A stretch of 21,452 nucleotides of DNA, from NCBI GenBank assembly GCA_963593765.1, contig CAVBBU010000025.1:1-21452 (forward strand), read 5' to 3'. Every line of letters starts with the position of its first letter. Positions within the stretch are counted from its first letter, which is position 1. Both the position numbers and the translations under genes were made by a program. The notes beneath the pieces are model-generated. The model made no database searches. It was not told the DNA's origin and worked only from the letters and a program-made list of their open reading frames with translations. The stretch comes from CAVBBU01 sp963593765 (GTDB lineage: Bacteria > Bacillota > Clostridia > Lachnospirales > Lachnospiraceae). Of this stretch, positions 1 through 8,354 are shown one piece after another.

Positions 1-3
1 TAA

Positions 4-711
4 TCACCCCACAACGCTAACCATCTTTACCGGCTGCCTGTGGTCTAGGGTAGATATTTTAATTCCGGTTTTTTCTGACGATGCGTGAACTATCTGTCCA
101 TCGCCTATATAAATTGCAACATGGTCAATGTTACCGCCTGTGCTGTAAAATACCAAATCTCCAGGCTTAAGCTCGCTGCTGCTTACACTCTTTCCCTCAC
201 CAGACTGTGCTCTTGATGAATGTGAAAGATTAATTCCTAAAACATTTCTCATAACATAGCTAGTAAAGCCTGAGCAGTCTACTCCTGTGTTAGGATCACT
301 TCCGCCGTAGACATAGCTGCCGCCTAAAAATGAAAGTGCATAATTAACTATTTTAGATCTTAGCTCTGCTCCTTCATCTACATAGCTATCTAGCGTTTCA
401 TATACATATACACCGTCAGCTACCTTTATATAGCCCTCGTTACCTCCAAGCGACACCTTTATCCAGCCATTATCCTCCTGACCTAGTACGGCATATGTAG
501 AATCCTCAGGAAGAGTTGCAAGTGGGCTAGAGCCCTCAGATGCACTATCTCTAACTACTACTCCGCTTTTAGATGTCTTAGCCATATATACGCTTTGAGA
601 TATGGTATCTGCCGGTATATCCTTTATGGCTGCCTGTGAATTTGTATTAATTGCTATAGTACATGCAAGAACTAAGCCTGCAAATGTTATATTCTTTAGT
701 ATATTTCCCAA
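4..711 (-). CDS. Secreted SH3b-NlpC/P60 peptidoglycan endopeptidase
   Basis: Likely cell-wall hydrolase that cuts peptide stems of peptidoglycan outside the membrane. The 235-residue product has a signal peptide (about residues 1-28, hydrophobic core then SQAA), a bacterial SH3 domain (about 42-102, ending in a GWIKV/GYIKV pattern), and a C-terminal NlpC/P60 domain from about 118. The catalytic triad is visible: Cys146 in DCSGF, His197 in DHVAIYIG and His209 in VHAS. The start is a TTG codon at 711, chosen because AGAGG lies 6 nt upstream and no better start precedes the signal peptide. It has its own promoter, separate from the serC operon upstream. The family assignment is secure; the bond cleaved and the biological role (separation, turnover) are inferred. 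Confidence 0.93.
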   Translation of the reverse strand: MGNILKNITFAGLVLACTIAINTNSQAAIKDIPADTISQSVYMAKTSKSGVVVRDSASEGSSPLATLPEDSTYAVLGQEDNGWIKVSLGGNEGYIKVADGVYVYETLDSYVDEGAELRSKIVNYALSFLGGSYVYGGSDPNTGVDCSGFTSYVMRNVLGINLSHSSRAQSGEGKSVSSSELKPGDLVFYSTGGNIDHVAIYIGDGQIVHASSEKTGIKISTLDHRQPVKMVSVVG

Positions 712-756
712 ATCGCACCTCTTACTTTTTATTTGTTAAGTAATTGTTACAAAATG

Positions 757-785
757 AGTATATAACTATTACAATCATAGGTCAA
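757..785 (-). promoter_or_regulatory. Sigma-A-type promoter of the NlpC/P60 gene
   Basis: On the minus strand a TTGACC -35 box (780-785) and a TATACT -10 box (757-762) are separated by exactly 17 bp. They lie about 50 bp upstream of the TTG start at 711, in the only sizeable gap between the HAAS-domain gene and this gene. The boxes are seen directly; promoter activity is inferred. Confidence 0.7.
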
Positions 786-821
786 TATTATTACGATATG
801 TTTTTTAAAAATACAAAGAAT

Positions 822-1301
822 TTACTCTCTAAATATCTTAATAAACCACCTAATCGCAATTATCATGCATATAGGTCCAAGCAGCGGTCCTATAAGTGTA
901 AATATTCCGCCTATAATCTTTCCTATTATATAGAAGATTCCTATCACAACTAAGGCTATTACTATAAGTGCCAATGTTGCCTGCCAGCCACTTATTCTAA
1001 ACATATGAAAGCTGCCACCATTTTCCCTATTCTGATATCCCTCATTATAGCCTTTATCATAGCTGCTTCTTCTGGCATCTTCCTCTACTACAGAATCTGT
1101 ATATCCGCCTGCATCCATAATAGACCTTGCTATAAGTCTAGGGTCGCCTAGCTCATCAAGCACTTCTTTTTCGCTTCTTCCCTTAGAGATCTCTGCATCT
1201 ATATAATTATTATAATAGACTAAATTTTCCTCTATAAGAGAGCTAGAGCCTGTTGCCGAAAGTGCTCTTCTTAGTCCGTCAAGAAATTCTGCCTTAGACA
1301 T
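822..1301 (-). CDS. HAAS-domain (DUF1700-like) membrane protein
   Basis: The 159-residue protein begins with a HAAS-type domain (about 1-66: MSKAEFLDGLRRAL, then a LDELGDPRLIARSI segment). A polar linker follows, rich in Tyr, Asn and Glu (about 67-98), and then two hydrophobic segments (about 105-126 and 130-152). HAAS/DUF1700 proteins are often partners of PadR-type regulators, but no PadR gene is present here. The start at 1301 overlaps the end of the upstream metallopeptidase gene by 8 nt, which suggests translational coupling and membership of the serC operon. The ribosome binding site (GAGGG) sits rather far away, about 12 nt. The molecular function is unknown; the family call rests on the N-terminal pattern and the topology. 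Confidence 0.78.
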   Translation of the reverse strand: MSKAEFLDGLRRALSATGSSSLIEENLVYYNNYIDAEISKGRSEKEVLDELGDPRLIARSIMDAGGYTDSVVEEDARRSSYDKGYNEGYQNRENGGSFHMFRISGWQATLALIVIALVVIGIFYIIGKIIGGIFTLIGPLLGPICMIIAIRWFIKIFRE

Positions 1302-1863
1302 AATTATTAATATCCCTCTTTCTTTGCTTATAATCCGGTATGTATTTTTCTACCTCAGCCCAAAACTCCCTGCTATGATCCATATGTCTTATATGTGCTA
1401 GCTCATGAACTATTATATAATCAACTAGTCTCTCTGGCATAGTAAAAAGCTTCCAACAAAAATTAATATTTCTTTTGCTTGAACAGCTTCCCCATCTGCT
1501 CTCTACATCCTTTATAGTAATTCGATTATACTCTACGCCCATCACGCCTGCCCAGCTCTTTACCTTATTTTCAAAAAGCTTACCGCCTAGCGTGCGAATC
1601 CACGGATATGTTATAGGCTTTTTTTCTGACCAGTTATTATGAAGAACTCTTTTTCTTCTGTCCTCCATCTTTATCTGATTTTTAATTATCCAGTCCTTTT
1701 TTTCTTCTACAAATCTTCTTGCTTCATCAAGTGCGACTCCCCTGTAAGGGATCCTCGCAATTACCTCGCCATTTTGATCTACCTCTATACCAAGCGTTTT
1801 TCTCTTGCTTCTAACTATAGTATATGGTATAGCTGCAGCTCCAACCCTAAGTACCTCTGACAT
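1294..1863 (-). CDS. YgjP-like zinc metallopeptidase domain protein
   Basis: Predicted cytosolic zinc metalloprotease of the YgjP/DUF45 (SprT-like) family. The zinc motif HELAH is at residues 153-157, with a third ligand candidate at His163 (HMDHSREFW). It is preceded by the family signature ESRWGSCSSKRNINFCWKL (121-139). The open frame extends upstream to 1965, but that part lies inside the DUF1015 gene. I start at the ATG at 1863, because GGGAG precedes it at good spacing and this leaves a 19-bp gap after the DUF1015 stop. The resulting 189 residues form a compact family member. Substrates of this family are poorly known. The position inside the serC-serA-DUF1015 operon gives no clear hint of one. 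Confidence 0.88.
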   Translation of the reverse strand: MSEVLRVGAAAIPYTIVRSKRKTLGIEVDQNGEVIARIPYRGVALDEARRFVEEKKDWIIKNQIKMEDRRKRVLHNNWSEKKPITYPWIRTLGGKLFENKVKSWAGVMGVEYNRITIKDVESRWGSCSSKRNINFCWKLFTMPERLVDYIIVHELAHIRHMDHSREFWAEVEKYIPDYKQRKRDINNYV

Positions 1864-1882
1864 ATAAAATCTCCCGAATACA

Positions 1883-3121
1883 TTAACCAAGTCTGTGTAT
1901 AAATAATCCTGACCTAAGCTTAGGCTCAAACCAGGTTGATTTTGGCGGCATAAGTAGTCCTGCATCCGCTACGCTAAGCAGCTCATTCATCGATGTAGGA
2001 TACATGGCAAATGCTGCCTTATAGCCGCAGCTATCTACCAGTCTAACTAATTCACCTATCCCTCGCACGCCGCCTATAAAGCTTATATTATCATCTGTTC
2101 TAGGATCACTTATATTTAGAACAGGCTCTAGTATATATTTTTGCAATAAAGAAACATCTAAGCCATCTACTGGATCTGTGCTCTTTAGGCTATCCTTAAC
2201 ACTAAGGCGATACCAGCTTTTATTTATATACATTCCTATCTCGCCCTTTTTTACTGGCTCATATGGCTTATCTACATGCTCTATATCAAAATTAGGTTTA
2301 ATTTTATCAATAAACTCACCCTCGGTCAATCCGGCAAGAGCCTTCACTGCTCTATTATATGCAAGTATCTTAAGCTCATCCTCCGGGAAAAGAACAGATA
2401 GGAAAAAGTTATATGGCTCATCACCCTTATAATTAGGATTTTCCTTTCTTCTTTTAAGACCTACCTTAACTGCACTTGCCGCTCTGTGATGGCCATCTGC
2501 TATATATGTATTAGGTATATCATTAAAGCAGCTCTCTATGTTTCCTATAGCATCGTCCTCGTCAACAATCCATACTCTGTGGCCTATGCCATCATCTGCT
2601 ATAAAATCATATAATGCAGACTTCTTTTTTTGCTCTGCAATAATACCTTTAAGCCTTTCATTACTTCTATATGCAAGAAAAATAGGACCCGTCTGAGCAT
2701 TGCATACATCTACATGCTTTATTCTATCAAGCTCCTTTTCCTGTCTTGTATTCTCATGCTTTTTTATAATTCCATTTATATAATCATCTATAGAAGACAC
2801 GGCAACTATTCCCGTTTGAGATCTCCCATCCATAGTAAGCTCATACAGATAGTAACAGGGCTTAGCTTCTGTAATAAATATTCCGTCCTGTATTTCCTTA
2901 TTAAGCATATCTCTTGCAGTTTGATATGCCTTATCACTATACATATCAAAGCTATCATCAAACTGCGTTTCCGGTCTGTCTATATTTAAAAATGAAAGCG
3001 GCTTTCCCTTAACTGCCTCCTTTGCCTCACTTCTGTCATATACGTCATAAGGAAGTGCTGCAACGGCGCAGGCCACTTCCTTATTTGGTCGTATACATAT
3101 AAATGGTTTTACTACTGCCAT
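1883..3121 (-). CDS. DUF1015 family protein, conserved serCA neighbour
   Basis: A 412-residue cytosolic protein of the DUF1015 family. Recognisable features are the N-terminal VVKPFICIRPNKE, the segment KHENTRQEKELDR (about 121-133) and the motif YIADGHHRAASAV (about 206-218), whose adjacent histidines look catalytic or metal-binding. The length is normal for the family. It starts 20 bp after the serA stop, with AGAGG about 9 nt from the ATG. The order serC-serA-DUF1015 recurs in Clostridia from general knowledge, so a role in serine or phosphoserine metabolism has often been suspected. The exact reaction is not something I can assign from this sequence. Confidence 0.9.
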   Translation of the reverse strand: MAVVKPFICIRPNKEVACAVAALPYDVYDRSEAKEAVKGKPLSFLNIDRPETQFDDSFDMYSDKAYQTARDMLNKEIQDGIFITEAKPCYYLYELTMDGRSQTGIVAVSSIDDYINGIIKKHENTRQEKELDRIKHVDVCNAQTGPIFLAYRSNERLKGIIAEQKKKSALYDFIADDGIGHRVWIVDEDDAIGNIESCFNDIPNTYIADGHHRAASAVKVGLKRRKENPNYKGDEPYNFFLSVLFPEDELKILAYNRAVKALAGLTEGEFIDKIKPNFDIEHVDKPYEPVKKGEIGMYINKSWYRLSVKDSLKSTDPVDGLDVSLLQKYILEPVLNISDPRTDDNISFIGGVRGIGELVRLVDSCGYKAAFAMYPTSMNELLSVADAGLLMPPKSTWFEPKLRSGLFIHRLG

Positions 3122-3141
3122 AATATATATCCTCTCTTTAA

Positions 3142-4299
3142 TTATACCCTTCTAACTCTAAGTATGCCATCTATCTTAGATAGCTTTGAAAGCATTTCCT
3201 CGTCTATGTCGCTTCCAAGGTCTATAAGTGTATAAGCATAATCACCCTTAGACTTATTTGTTAGATCTGTTATGTTATGATCCTTAGCTGCAAGTACGGC
3301 TGTTATCTGTCCTATCATGTTCGGAATATTTTTGTGAAGAAGTGCAATACGAACTGCCGCCTTACATTCTCCCATATCACATGCAGGATAATTTACTGAA
3401 TTTTTTATATTACCATTTTCGAGATAATCAACCAGCTCCTTTGCTGCCATAACAGCACAATTATCCTCAGCCTCCTCTGTAGATGCACCAAGGTGAGGAA
3501 TAGCTATGCAGCCCTTCATATTTGCTGTCTTAGGATTAGGAAAGTCTGTTACATATCTGCTAACCTTTCCATCCATAAGTGCCTTAGCCATATCATCATC
3601 AGCTACTAAAATATCTCTTGCAAAGTTTAGAAATACTACTCCATCCTTCATAAGATCGATAGCGTCTTTATTTATCATGCCCTTGTTATCATCTGTAAGC
3701 GGAACATGTATAGTTATATAATCACTATTTCTATATATATCCTCTATATTAGTAACATGCTTTACTCTTCTTGAAAGTCTCCATGCAGAATTAACAGAGA
3801 TAAATGGATCATATCCAAGAACCTCCATCCCTAGTGCATCTGCTGCATTTGCAACCTCTGCACCTATAGCACCAAGTCCGATTACGCCAAGAGTCTTACC
3901 CTTAATCTCATGTCCGGCAAATGCCTTCTTACCCTTTTCTACATCCTTAGCTATAGTTTCACTGCCCTTTATAGACTGTATCCACTCTGCTCCTCCAAAT
4001 ACATCTCTTGATGCTATAAACAGTCCGCAAAGAACCAGCTCCTTGACACTGTTTGCATTTGCACCGGGTGTATTAAAAACAACTATACCCTCATCTGCAC
4101 ACTTATCTAGTGGAATATTATTAACTCCTGCTCCTGCTCTTGCTATGGCAAGTATGCTCTTTGGAAGAGTCATATCCTTCATAGCTGCAGACCTAACCAT
4201 GATGGCATCTGCTTCTTCTATATTATCTGTAAGTGTATAATTCTCACCTAATCTGTCTGTTCCTACCTTTGATATTGCATTAAGACAATGTATCTTCAT
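3142..4299 (-). CDS. serA: D-3-phosphoglycerate dehydrogenase, short ACT type
   Basis: Oxidises 3-phosphoglycerate to 3-phosphohydroxypyruvate, the first step of serine synthesis. The 385-residue protein has the D-2-hydroxyacid dehydrogenase fold: Rossmann motif GLGAIG at 141-146, active-site arginine in NFAR (Arg228), and histidine in PHLGAST (His269). A C-terminal ACT-like regulatory domain (about 317-385) follows without the extra domain found in longer enzymes. The usual active-site glutamate in the DFPxE region appears replaced: the sequence is DFPNPKT (252-258). The start at 4299 has AGGAG upstream and follows serC by 18 bp. The operon context with serC strongly supports the assignment despite the odd residue. 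Confidence 0.93.
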   Translation of the reverse strand: MKIHCLNAISKVGTDRLGENYTLTDNIEEADAIMVRSAAMKDMTLPKSILAIARAGAGVNNIPLDKCADEGIVVFNTPGANANSVKELVLCGLFIASRDVFGGAEWIQSIKGSETIAKDVEKGKKAFAGHEIKGKTLGVIGLGAIGAEVANAADALGMEVLGYDPFISVNSAWRLSRRVKHVTNIEDIYRNSDYITIHVPLTDDNKGMINKDAIDLMKDGVVFLNFARDILVADDDMAKALMDGKVSRYVTDFPNPKTANMKGCIAIPHLGASTEEAEDNCAVMAAKELVDYLENGNIKNSVNYPACDMGECKAAVRIALLHKNIPNMIGQITAVLAAKDHNITDLTNKSKGDYAYTLIDLGSDIDEEMLSKLSKIDGILRVRRV

Positions 4300-4317
4300 A
4301 TCTCTCTCCTGATTTTA

Positions 4318-5400
4318 TTAGCAATTTGCAGCCTCGAACTGCTTCATAAATTCAACAAGCTTTTCTACGCCTTCCTTTGGCATAGCATTATATATACTTG
4401 CTCTCATTCCACCGACTGTTCTGTGTCCCTTAAGATTTTCAAAGCCCGCTGCCTTAGACTCCTTAACAAACTTAGCATCTAGCTCCTCATTACCTGTAAC
4501 AAAAGGAACATTCATAAGAGATCTATCCTCCTTAGCTACAGTTCCCTTAAAGAGCTTGCTTGAATCAAGGTAGTTATAAAGCACAGCTGCCTTTTCTTCA
4601 TTTATCTTTTTCATGGCATCAAGTCCGCCAAGCTTTTTAATCCACTTAAATGTCTTTCCGCACATATATATATCGTAGCAAGGCGGTGTGTTATACATAG
4701 AGCCATTGTCCGCATGGATCTTATACTTCATATAGGTTGGTGTATATGGAAGCACATCCTCTGTAATAAGATCATCTCTTATAATTACTATCGCCATGCC
4801 TGCAGGTCCAACATTTTTTTGAACTCCGCCATATACAAGGCCATAGTCCTCTACATTTATAGGCTCTGAAAGAAACATTGATGATACATCTGAAACTAAA
4901 ATCTTCCCCTTAGTATTAGGCAGCTTATTAAACTTAGTTCCGTATATAGTATTGTTCTGACATATGTATACGTAGTCAGCATCCTTTGATATAGGAAGGT
5001 CTGAGCAGTCAGGTATATAGGAAAATGTCTTATCCTCGCTGCTTGCTATCTTGTTTGCCTTACCATATATAGCAGCTTCCTGATAAGCCTTCTTAGCCCA
5101 CTGTCCTGTAACTATATAGTCTGCAACCTTATTTTTCATAAGGTTCATAGGAATCATGGCAAACTGAAGCGTAGCTCCGCCCTGTAAGAAAAGCACCTTA
5201 TAATTACTAGGTATATTCATAAGCTGTCTAATATCTGCCTCAGCCTCTTCTATAATATTCTCAAACATCTTGGAGCGGTGACTCATCTCCATAACAGACA
5301 TACCACAACCTCTGTAGTCAAGCATCTCCTCTGCAGCTTCCTTTAATACCTCTTCTGGCATAACTGCAGGTCCAGCACTAAAATTATATACTCTTCCCAT
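4318..5400 (-). CDS. serC: Phosphoserine aminotransferase
   Basis: PLP-dependent enzyme that transaminates 3-phosphohydroxypyruvate with glutamate to give O-phosphoserine. The 360-residue length is typical. The N-terminus has the family signature YNFSAGPAVMPEEVL. The PLP-binding lysine is Lys195 in GGVQKNVGPAG, and the phosphate-binding loop region includes FLQGGATLQF (71-80). It is the first gene of an apparent operon with serA, DUF1015, the YgjP peptidase and the HAAS protein. The ATG at 5400 has GGGAG 9 nt upstream, and a plausible promoter sits at 5435-5463. No phosphoserine phosphatase (serB) is visible in the window. Confidence 0.97.
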   Translation of the reverse strand: MGRVYNFSAGPAVMPEEVLKEAAEEMLDYRGCGMSVMEMSHRSKMFENIIEEAEADIRQLMNIPSNYKVLFLQGGATLQFAMIPMNLMKNKVADYIVTGQWAKKAYQEAAIYGKANKIASSEDKTFSYIPDCSDLPISKDADYVYICQNNTIYGTKFNKLPNTKGKILVSDVSSMFLSEPINVEDYGLVYGGVQKNVGPAGMAIVIIRDDLITEDVLPYTPTYMKYKIHADNGSMYNTPPCYDIYMCGKTFKWIKKLGGLDAMKKINEEKAAVLYNYLDSSKLFKGTVAKEDRSLMNVPFVTGNEELDAKFVKESKAAGFENLKGHRTVGGMRASIYNAMPKEGVEKLVEFMKQFEAANC

Positions 5401-5421
5401 AATTCATATCTCCCAAAATTA

Positions 5422-5432
5422 GTCTAATAGAC
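5422..5432. promoter_or_regulatory. Small palindrome in the serC leader
   Basis: A perfect 5-1-5 inverted repeat, GTCTA-A-TAGAC, lies immediately downstream of the predicted serC -10 box, close to the expected transcription start. It could be an operator for a serine-pathway repressor, but it is short and could be chance. Confidence 0.3.
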
Positions 5433-5434
5433 CT

Positions 5435-5463
5435 ATGTTACCACTTAATTATATTTTTAACAA
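5435..5463 (-). promoter_or_regulatory. Probable serC operon promoter
   Basis: Minus-strand TTGTTA (5458-5463) and TAACAT (5435-5440) are separated by 17 bp, about 35 bp upstream of the serC ATG. They lie in the AT-rich gap after the uxuB terminator. The match to consensus is moderate. I see no T-box or other long structured leader here. Confidence 0.5.
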
Positions 5464-5488
5464 GTGCAAGACCCATTAGTGGTGATTT

Positions 5489-5512
5489 CAAAAAGAGCCA
5501 CAAAAAGAGCCA
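5489..5512. repeat. 12-bp perfect tandem duplication beside the uxuB terminator
   Basis: The 12-bp unit caaaaagagcca occurs twice head to tail (5489-5500 and 5501-5512). The second copy forms part of one terminator stem. Read on the minus strand, the duplication gives two successive GGCTCTTTTTG tracts, so it may supply a second T-run behind the hairpin. Confidence 0.8.
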
Positions 5513-5538
5513 TTAGTAAAATTACTAATAGCTCTTTT
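5503..5538 (-). terminator. Intrinsic terminator after uxuB
   Basis: Minus-strand hairpin 24 bp past the uxuB stop. 5503-5510 (aaaagagc) pairs with 5531-5538, and 5512-5519 (attagtaa) pairs with 5522-5529, with one mismatch between the two helices. On the minus strand the distal arm ends in TTTTT. It separates the GntR-uxuA-uxuB unit from the serC operon. Confidence 0.85.
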
Positions 5539-5561
5539 ATCTATTACACTTCCAAAAAATA

Positions 5562-7259
5562 TTAACCTACATACTTCTTTAGCGTAGCTCTTACTGCACC
5601 CTTTCCTGCAAGCTCCTCTACAAAGTAACCAACTATTCTGTCTGCAAGTCCAACCTCCTCTAGGTCGACACCAAATAGCTGCTTGTTCTTTAGAAGCGGA
5701 AGAAGCTTTTTCTTAGCATCCTCTATACTAGGAACAGTGCCAAGCTTAAAGTCCTTAACATACTCCTGTGAGCTCTCAAGAAGCGGATCTGATGACGGCT
5801 CAAAAGCATTGCCCTCGTCATCTACTGCCATTAGGTATCTTAGCCAGCCAGCATGTACAAGAGGAAGACACTTAAGATCCATTACATTAAGCTTAGGATC
5901 AGCTAGGTATGACTTTATAGTTTCGCCAAATCTTATAGACAGCTTCTGTGATGTATCTGTAGCTATACGCTGAGGTGTGTCAGGCATAAATGGATTAGGA
6001 ATTCTTACATTAAGAACTGTATCTATAAAGTCCTTAGGATTAAGAACGCCCGGATCTACTACTACAGGAAGTCCTTCCTTATAGCCTATATTATTTACAA
6101 GCTTAACTAGCTCTGCATCCTTCATTTCCTCAGATATCTTAGTATATCCAAGCAGGCAGCCATATACAGCTAGTGCTGTATGAAGCGGATTAAGGCAGGT
6201 AGTAACCTTCATTCTCTCTACATTATTAACTGTATCTCTGTCTGTAAATATAACGCCAACCTTTTCTAGTGCAGGACGACCATTAGGGAACTTATCCTCT
6301 ATAACAAGATACTCTGTCTCCTCTGCATTTACAAAAGGTGCTACATATGTATTCTTAGATGTTACTACCGGATCTAAGCCCTCAAGTCCATCCTTCTTAA
6401 GTATCTCCTCAACTGATGCATCTGGTCTTGGAGTAATCTTATCTATCATAGACCATGGATAGCTTACCTTACTTTCATCATTAAGATAATCTACAAAGCC
6501 TGCATCTACCTTGCCATCACTTGCCCATGCCTTAGCATATGCAATAACAGCACTGTATAGCTTCTCACCATTGTGTGAGCAGTTGTCTGTAGATACCATA
6601 GCTATAGGCATTGCATTCTTTTTATATCTTGCATATAAAAGTGCTACAACCTTGCCTATATAGCTTTGTGGCTTCTTAGGTCCGTTCTTAAAATCCTCTG
6701 TTACAAGCGGAAGCTGATTGCCCTTACCGTCAACTAGGCTGTAGCCCTTTTCTGTAACAGTAAATGTAGCAAACTGCAATGAATCTGCCTCAAAGATTTC
6801 CTTAAGTCTAGAAAACTCCTTATCATCATTAGAATCAAGTATGCATGACTCACCTATAGATGCTATGACTGTTTTTTCTACATTGCCATCTGACTTAAGT
6901 GTAACGAGTATAGACATGTTATCATGTGGTCTGTACTGCTTTTCTATAATCTCATAGTCAAAGCCCTCAACTACAGTTATTCCAGATTTCATATCACCTG
7001 CTTCTATCATCTTCTGTGCAAGTGCAGCCTGAAATGCTCTGAATATATTACCTGCACCAAAGTGTACCCAAACCGGCTTTGCCTTAGTTTCATTTGCAAG
7101 TGCTGTAGCATCATACTTTGGAAGTACATATCCCTTTGACTCCCACTCTGCCTTGTTCTTAATTTCATTTGCAAGTGCTGTAGCATCATATTTTGGAAGT
7201 ACATATCCCTTTGACTCCCACTCTGCCTTGTTCTTAATTCCTTCTATACTTAGATTCAT
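5562..7259 (-). CDS. uxuB: Fructuronate reductase (mannitol dehydrogenase family) with duplicated N-terminal segment
   Basis: NAD-dependent interconversion of D-fructuronate and D-mannonate in hexuronate breakdown. The fold is the polyol/mannitol dehydrogenase type: dinucleotide-binding HFGAGNIFRAF at about 66-76, STDNCSHNG at about 223-231, KITPRPD at 274-280, and a Lys351/Asn357/His360 cluster in MKVTTCLNPLH that fits the family's catalytic region. The protein is 565 residues; without the repeat it would be 540. Residues 8-32 (starting IKNKAEWESKGYVLPKYD) are repeated exactly as residues 33-57. The ATG at 7259 overlaps the uxuA stop by 1 nt (TAATG) with AAGGGGAG upstream, so translation is coupled. 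A tagaturonate or mannitol substrate is possible, but adjacent uxuA favours fructuronate. Confidence 0.92.
   Translation of the reverse strand: MNLSIEGIKNKAEWESKGYVLPKYDATALANEIKNKAEWESKGYVLPKYDATALANETKAKPVWVHFGAGNIFRAFQAALAQKMIEAGDMKSGITVVEGFDYEIIEKQYRPHDNMSILVTLKSDGNVEKTVIASIGESCILDSNDDKEFSRLKEIFEADSLQFATFTVTEKGYSLVDGKGNQLPLVTEDFKNGPKKPQSYIGKVVALLYARYKKNAMPIAMVSTDNCSHNGEKLYSAVIAYAKAWASDGKVDAGFVDYLNDESKVSYPWSMIDKITPRPDASVEEILKKDGLEGLDPVVTSKNTYVAPFVNAEETEYLVIEDKFPNGRPALEKVGVIFTDRDTVNNVERMKVTTCLNPLHTALAVYGCLLGYTKISEEMKDAELVKLVNNIGYKEGLPVVVDPGVLNPKDFIDTVLNVRIPNPFMPDTPQRIATDTSQKLSIRFGETIKSYLADPKLNVMDLKCLPLVHAGWLRYLMAVDDEGNAFEPSSDPLLESSQEYVKDFKLGTVPSIEDAKKKLLPLLKNKQLFGVDLEEVGLADRIVGYFVEELAGKGAVRATLKKYVG
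7089..7238 (-). repeat. 75-bp in-frame tandem duplication inside uxuB
   Basis: Two 75-bp copies, 7089-7163 and 7164-7238, are identical except for one base (c at 7116, t at 7191). The difference is a synonymous AAG/AAA lysine codon. Each copy encodes the same 25 residues just before the Rossmann fold. The near identity points to recent duplication. Confidence 0.97.
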
Positions 7260-8350
7260 TAGTTTACTCCCCTTTCGTGAGATTTTTTAACTGCTTCCCA
7301 AAGTCCGTTAAGATAGGTTGCACCAAGTGCTCTGTCATATAAGCCATAGCCTGGCATAGCCTTCTCGCCCCAAATCATACGACCATGGTCAGGACGTATA
7401 GGTCCATCAAAGCCTGTCTCATAAAGTGCCTTAATCATCTCATACATATCAAAGGTTCCGTCTGATGAAAGATGTGCTGACTCCTCGAAGTCGTAATTTT
7501 CCTTTGAAGTGTCATTGAACTTAAGGTTTCTAACATGTGCAAAATGTATTCTGCCCTTAAGAGCTCTTATCATATGTGGAAGATCATTTTCAAGGCTTGT
7601 TCCGTATGAGCCCGAGCAGAAGGTAACTCCATTGTGCACATCGTCTACGGCATTCATAAGTCTAAGAATGTTCTTTTCATTATTAATAATTCTTGTTAAG
7701 CCAAATACGCTCCATGCAGGATCGTCTGGATGTATAGCCATCTTAATATCGTACTTGTTACATACTGGCATAATAGCCTTAAGAAAGTAAACTAGGTTTT
7801 CAAAAAGCTTCTCTCCGTCTGTATCCTTATACATTTCAAAAAGCTCCTTAACCTTTGCCATACGCTCTGGCTCCCAGCCCGGCATAACTGTTCCGTCTGA
7901 CATCTTCTCCATAGAAGCTGCAAGGTCGTCTGGATCTATAGCATCTATAAACTTCTGATTATATGCTAGAACTGTAGAACCATCTGCTCTCTTTCTTGCT
8001 AGCTCTGTACGAGTCCAGTCAAAAACTGGCATAAAGTTATAGCAAACTAAATGTATATCCTGCTTACCGAGATTTTCAAGAGTCTGTATATAATTGTCTA
8101 TATACATATCTCTGTTCTTGTCTGCAACCTTTATAGAGTCGCATACATTAACACTTTCTATTCCAGATATATGAAGTCCAGAATCCTCTACCTCTTTTTT
8201 AAGTCCTGCAATCGCATCGCTTGTCCAAACCTCTCCCGGTGTCGTGTCATACAGAGTTGTTATAACTCCAGTAACTCCCGGTATCTGTCTGATCTGCTCC
8301 AGTGTTACCGTATCAAACTTAGCTCCATAATAACGCAGTGTCATTTCCAT
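7259..8350 (-). CDS. uxuA: D-mannonate dehydratase
   Basis: Dehydrates D-mannonate to 2-keto-3-deoxy-D-gluconate in the cytosol. The 363-residue length is normal. The metal-binding residues expected from characterised mannonate dehydratases can be placed: His207 in IHPDDP, Cys245 in TFCSGSYG, His272 in FAHVRN and Asp321 in RPDHGR. Other family signatures include YNFMPVFDWTRTEL (104-117) and PAWSVFGLTRI. The start at 8350 is 4 bp after the GntR stop and has AAAGGA upstream. A second ATG two codons later has poorer spacing. The gene sits between its likely regulator and uxuB. This is the most securely assigned catabolic gene of the region. Confidence 0.97.
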   Translation of the reverse strand: MEMTLRYYGAKFDTVTLEQIRQIPGVTGVITTLYDTTPGEVWTSDAIAGLKKEVEDSGLHISGIESVNVCDSIKVADKNRDMYIDNYIQTLENLGKQDIHLVCYNFMPVFDWTRTELARKRADGSTVLAYNQKFIDAIDPDDLAASMEKMSDGTVMPGWEPERMAKVKELFEMYKDTDGEKLFENLVYFLKAIMPVCNKYDIKMAIHPDDPAWSVFGLTRIINNEKNILRLMNAVDDVHNGVTFCSGSYGTSLENDLPHMIRALKGRIHFAHVRNLKFNDTSKENYDFEESAHLSSDGTFDMYEMIKALYETGFDGPIRPDHGRMIWGEKAMPGYGLYDRALGATYLNGLWEAVKKSHERGVN

Positions 8351-8354
8351 AGCT

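Noticed and set aside
735..751. WalR-like box (TGTAAC-N5-CTTAAC on the minus strand) in front of the NlpC/P60 gene
   Set aside because: The second half-site has two mismatches to the known TGTWAH repeat, and such AT-rich hexamers are common here; too weak to annotate.
1864..1965. N-terminal extension of the YgjP-like peptidase
   Set aside because: It lies inside the DUF1015 coding region. The internal ATG at 1863 has GGGAG at correct spacing and begins at the family's usual N-terminus.
5401..5561. T-box or riboswitch leader in front of serC
   Set aside because: The gap is only about 160 bp and is used up by the uxuB terminator and a plausible promoter, leaving about 30 nt of leader.
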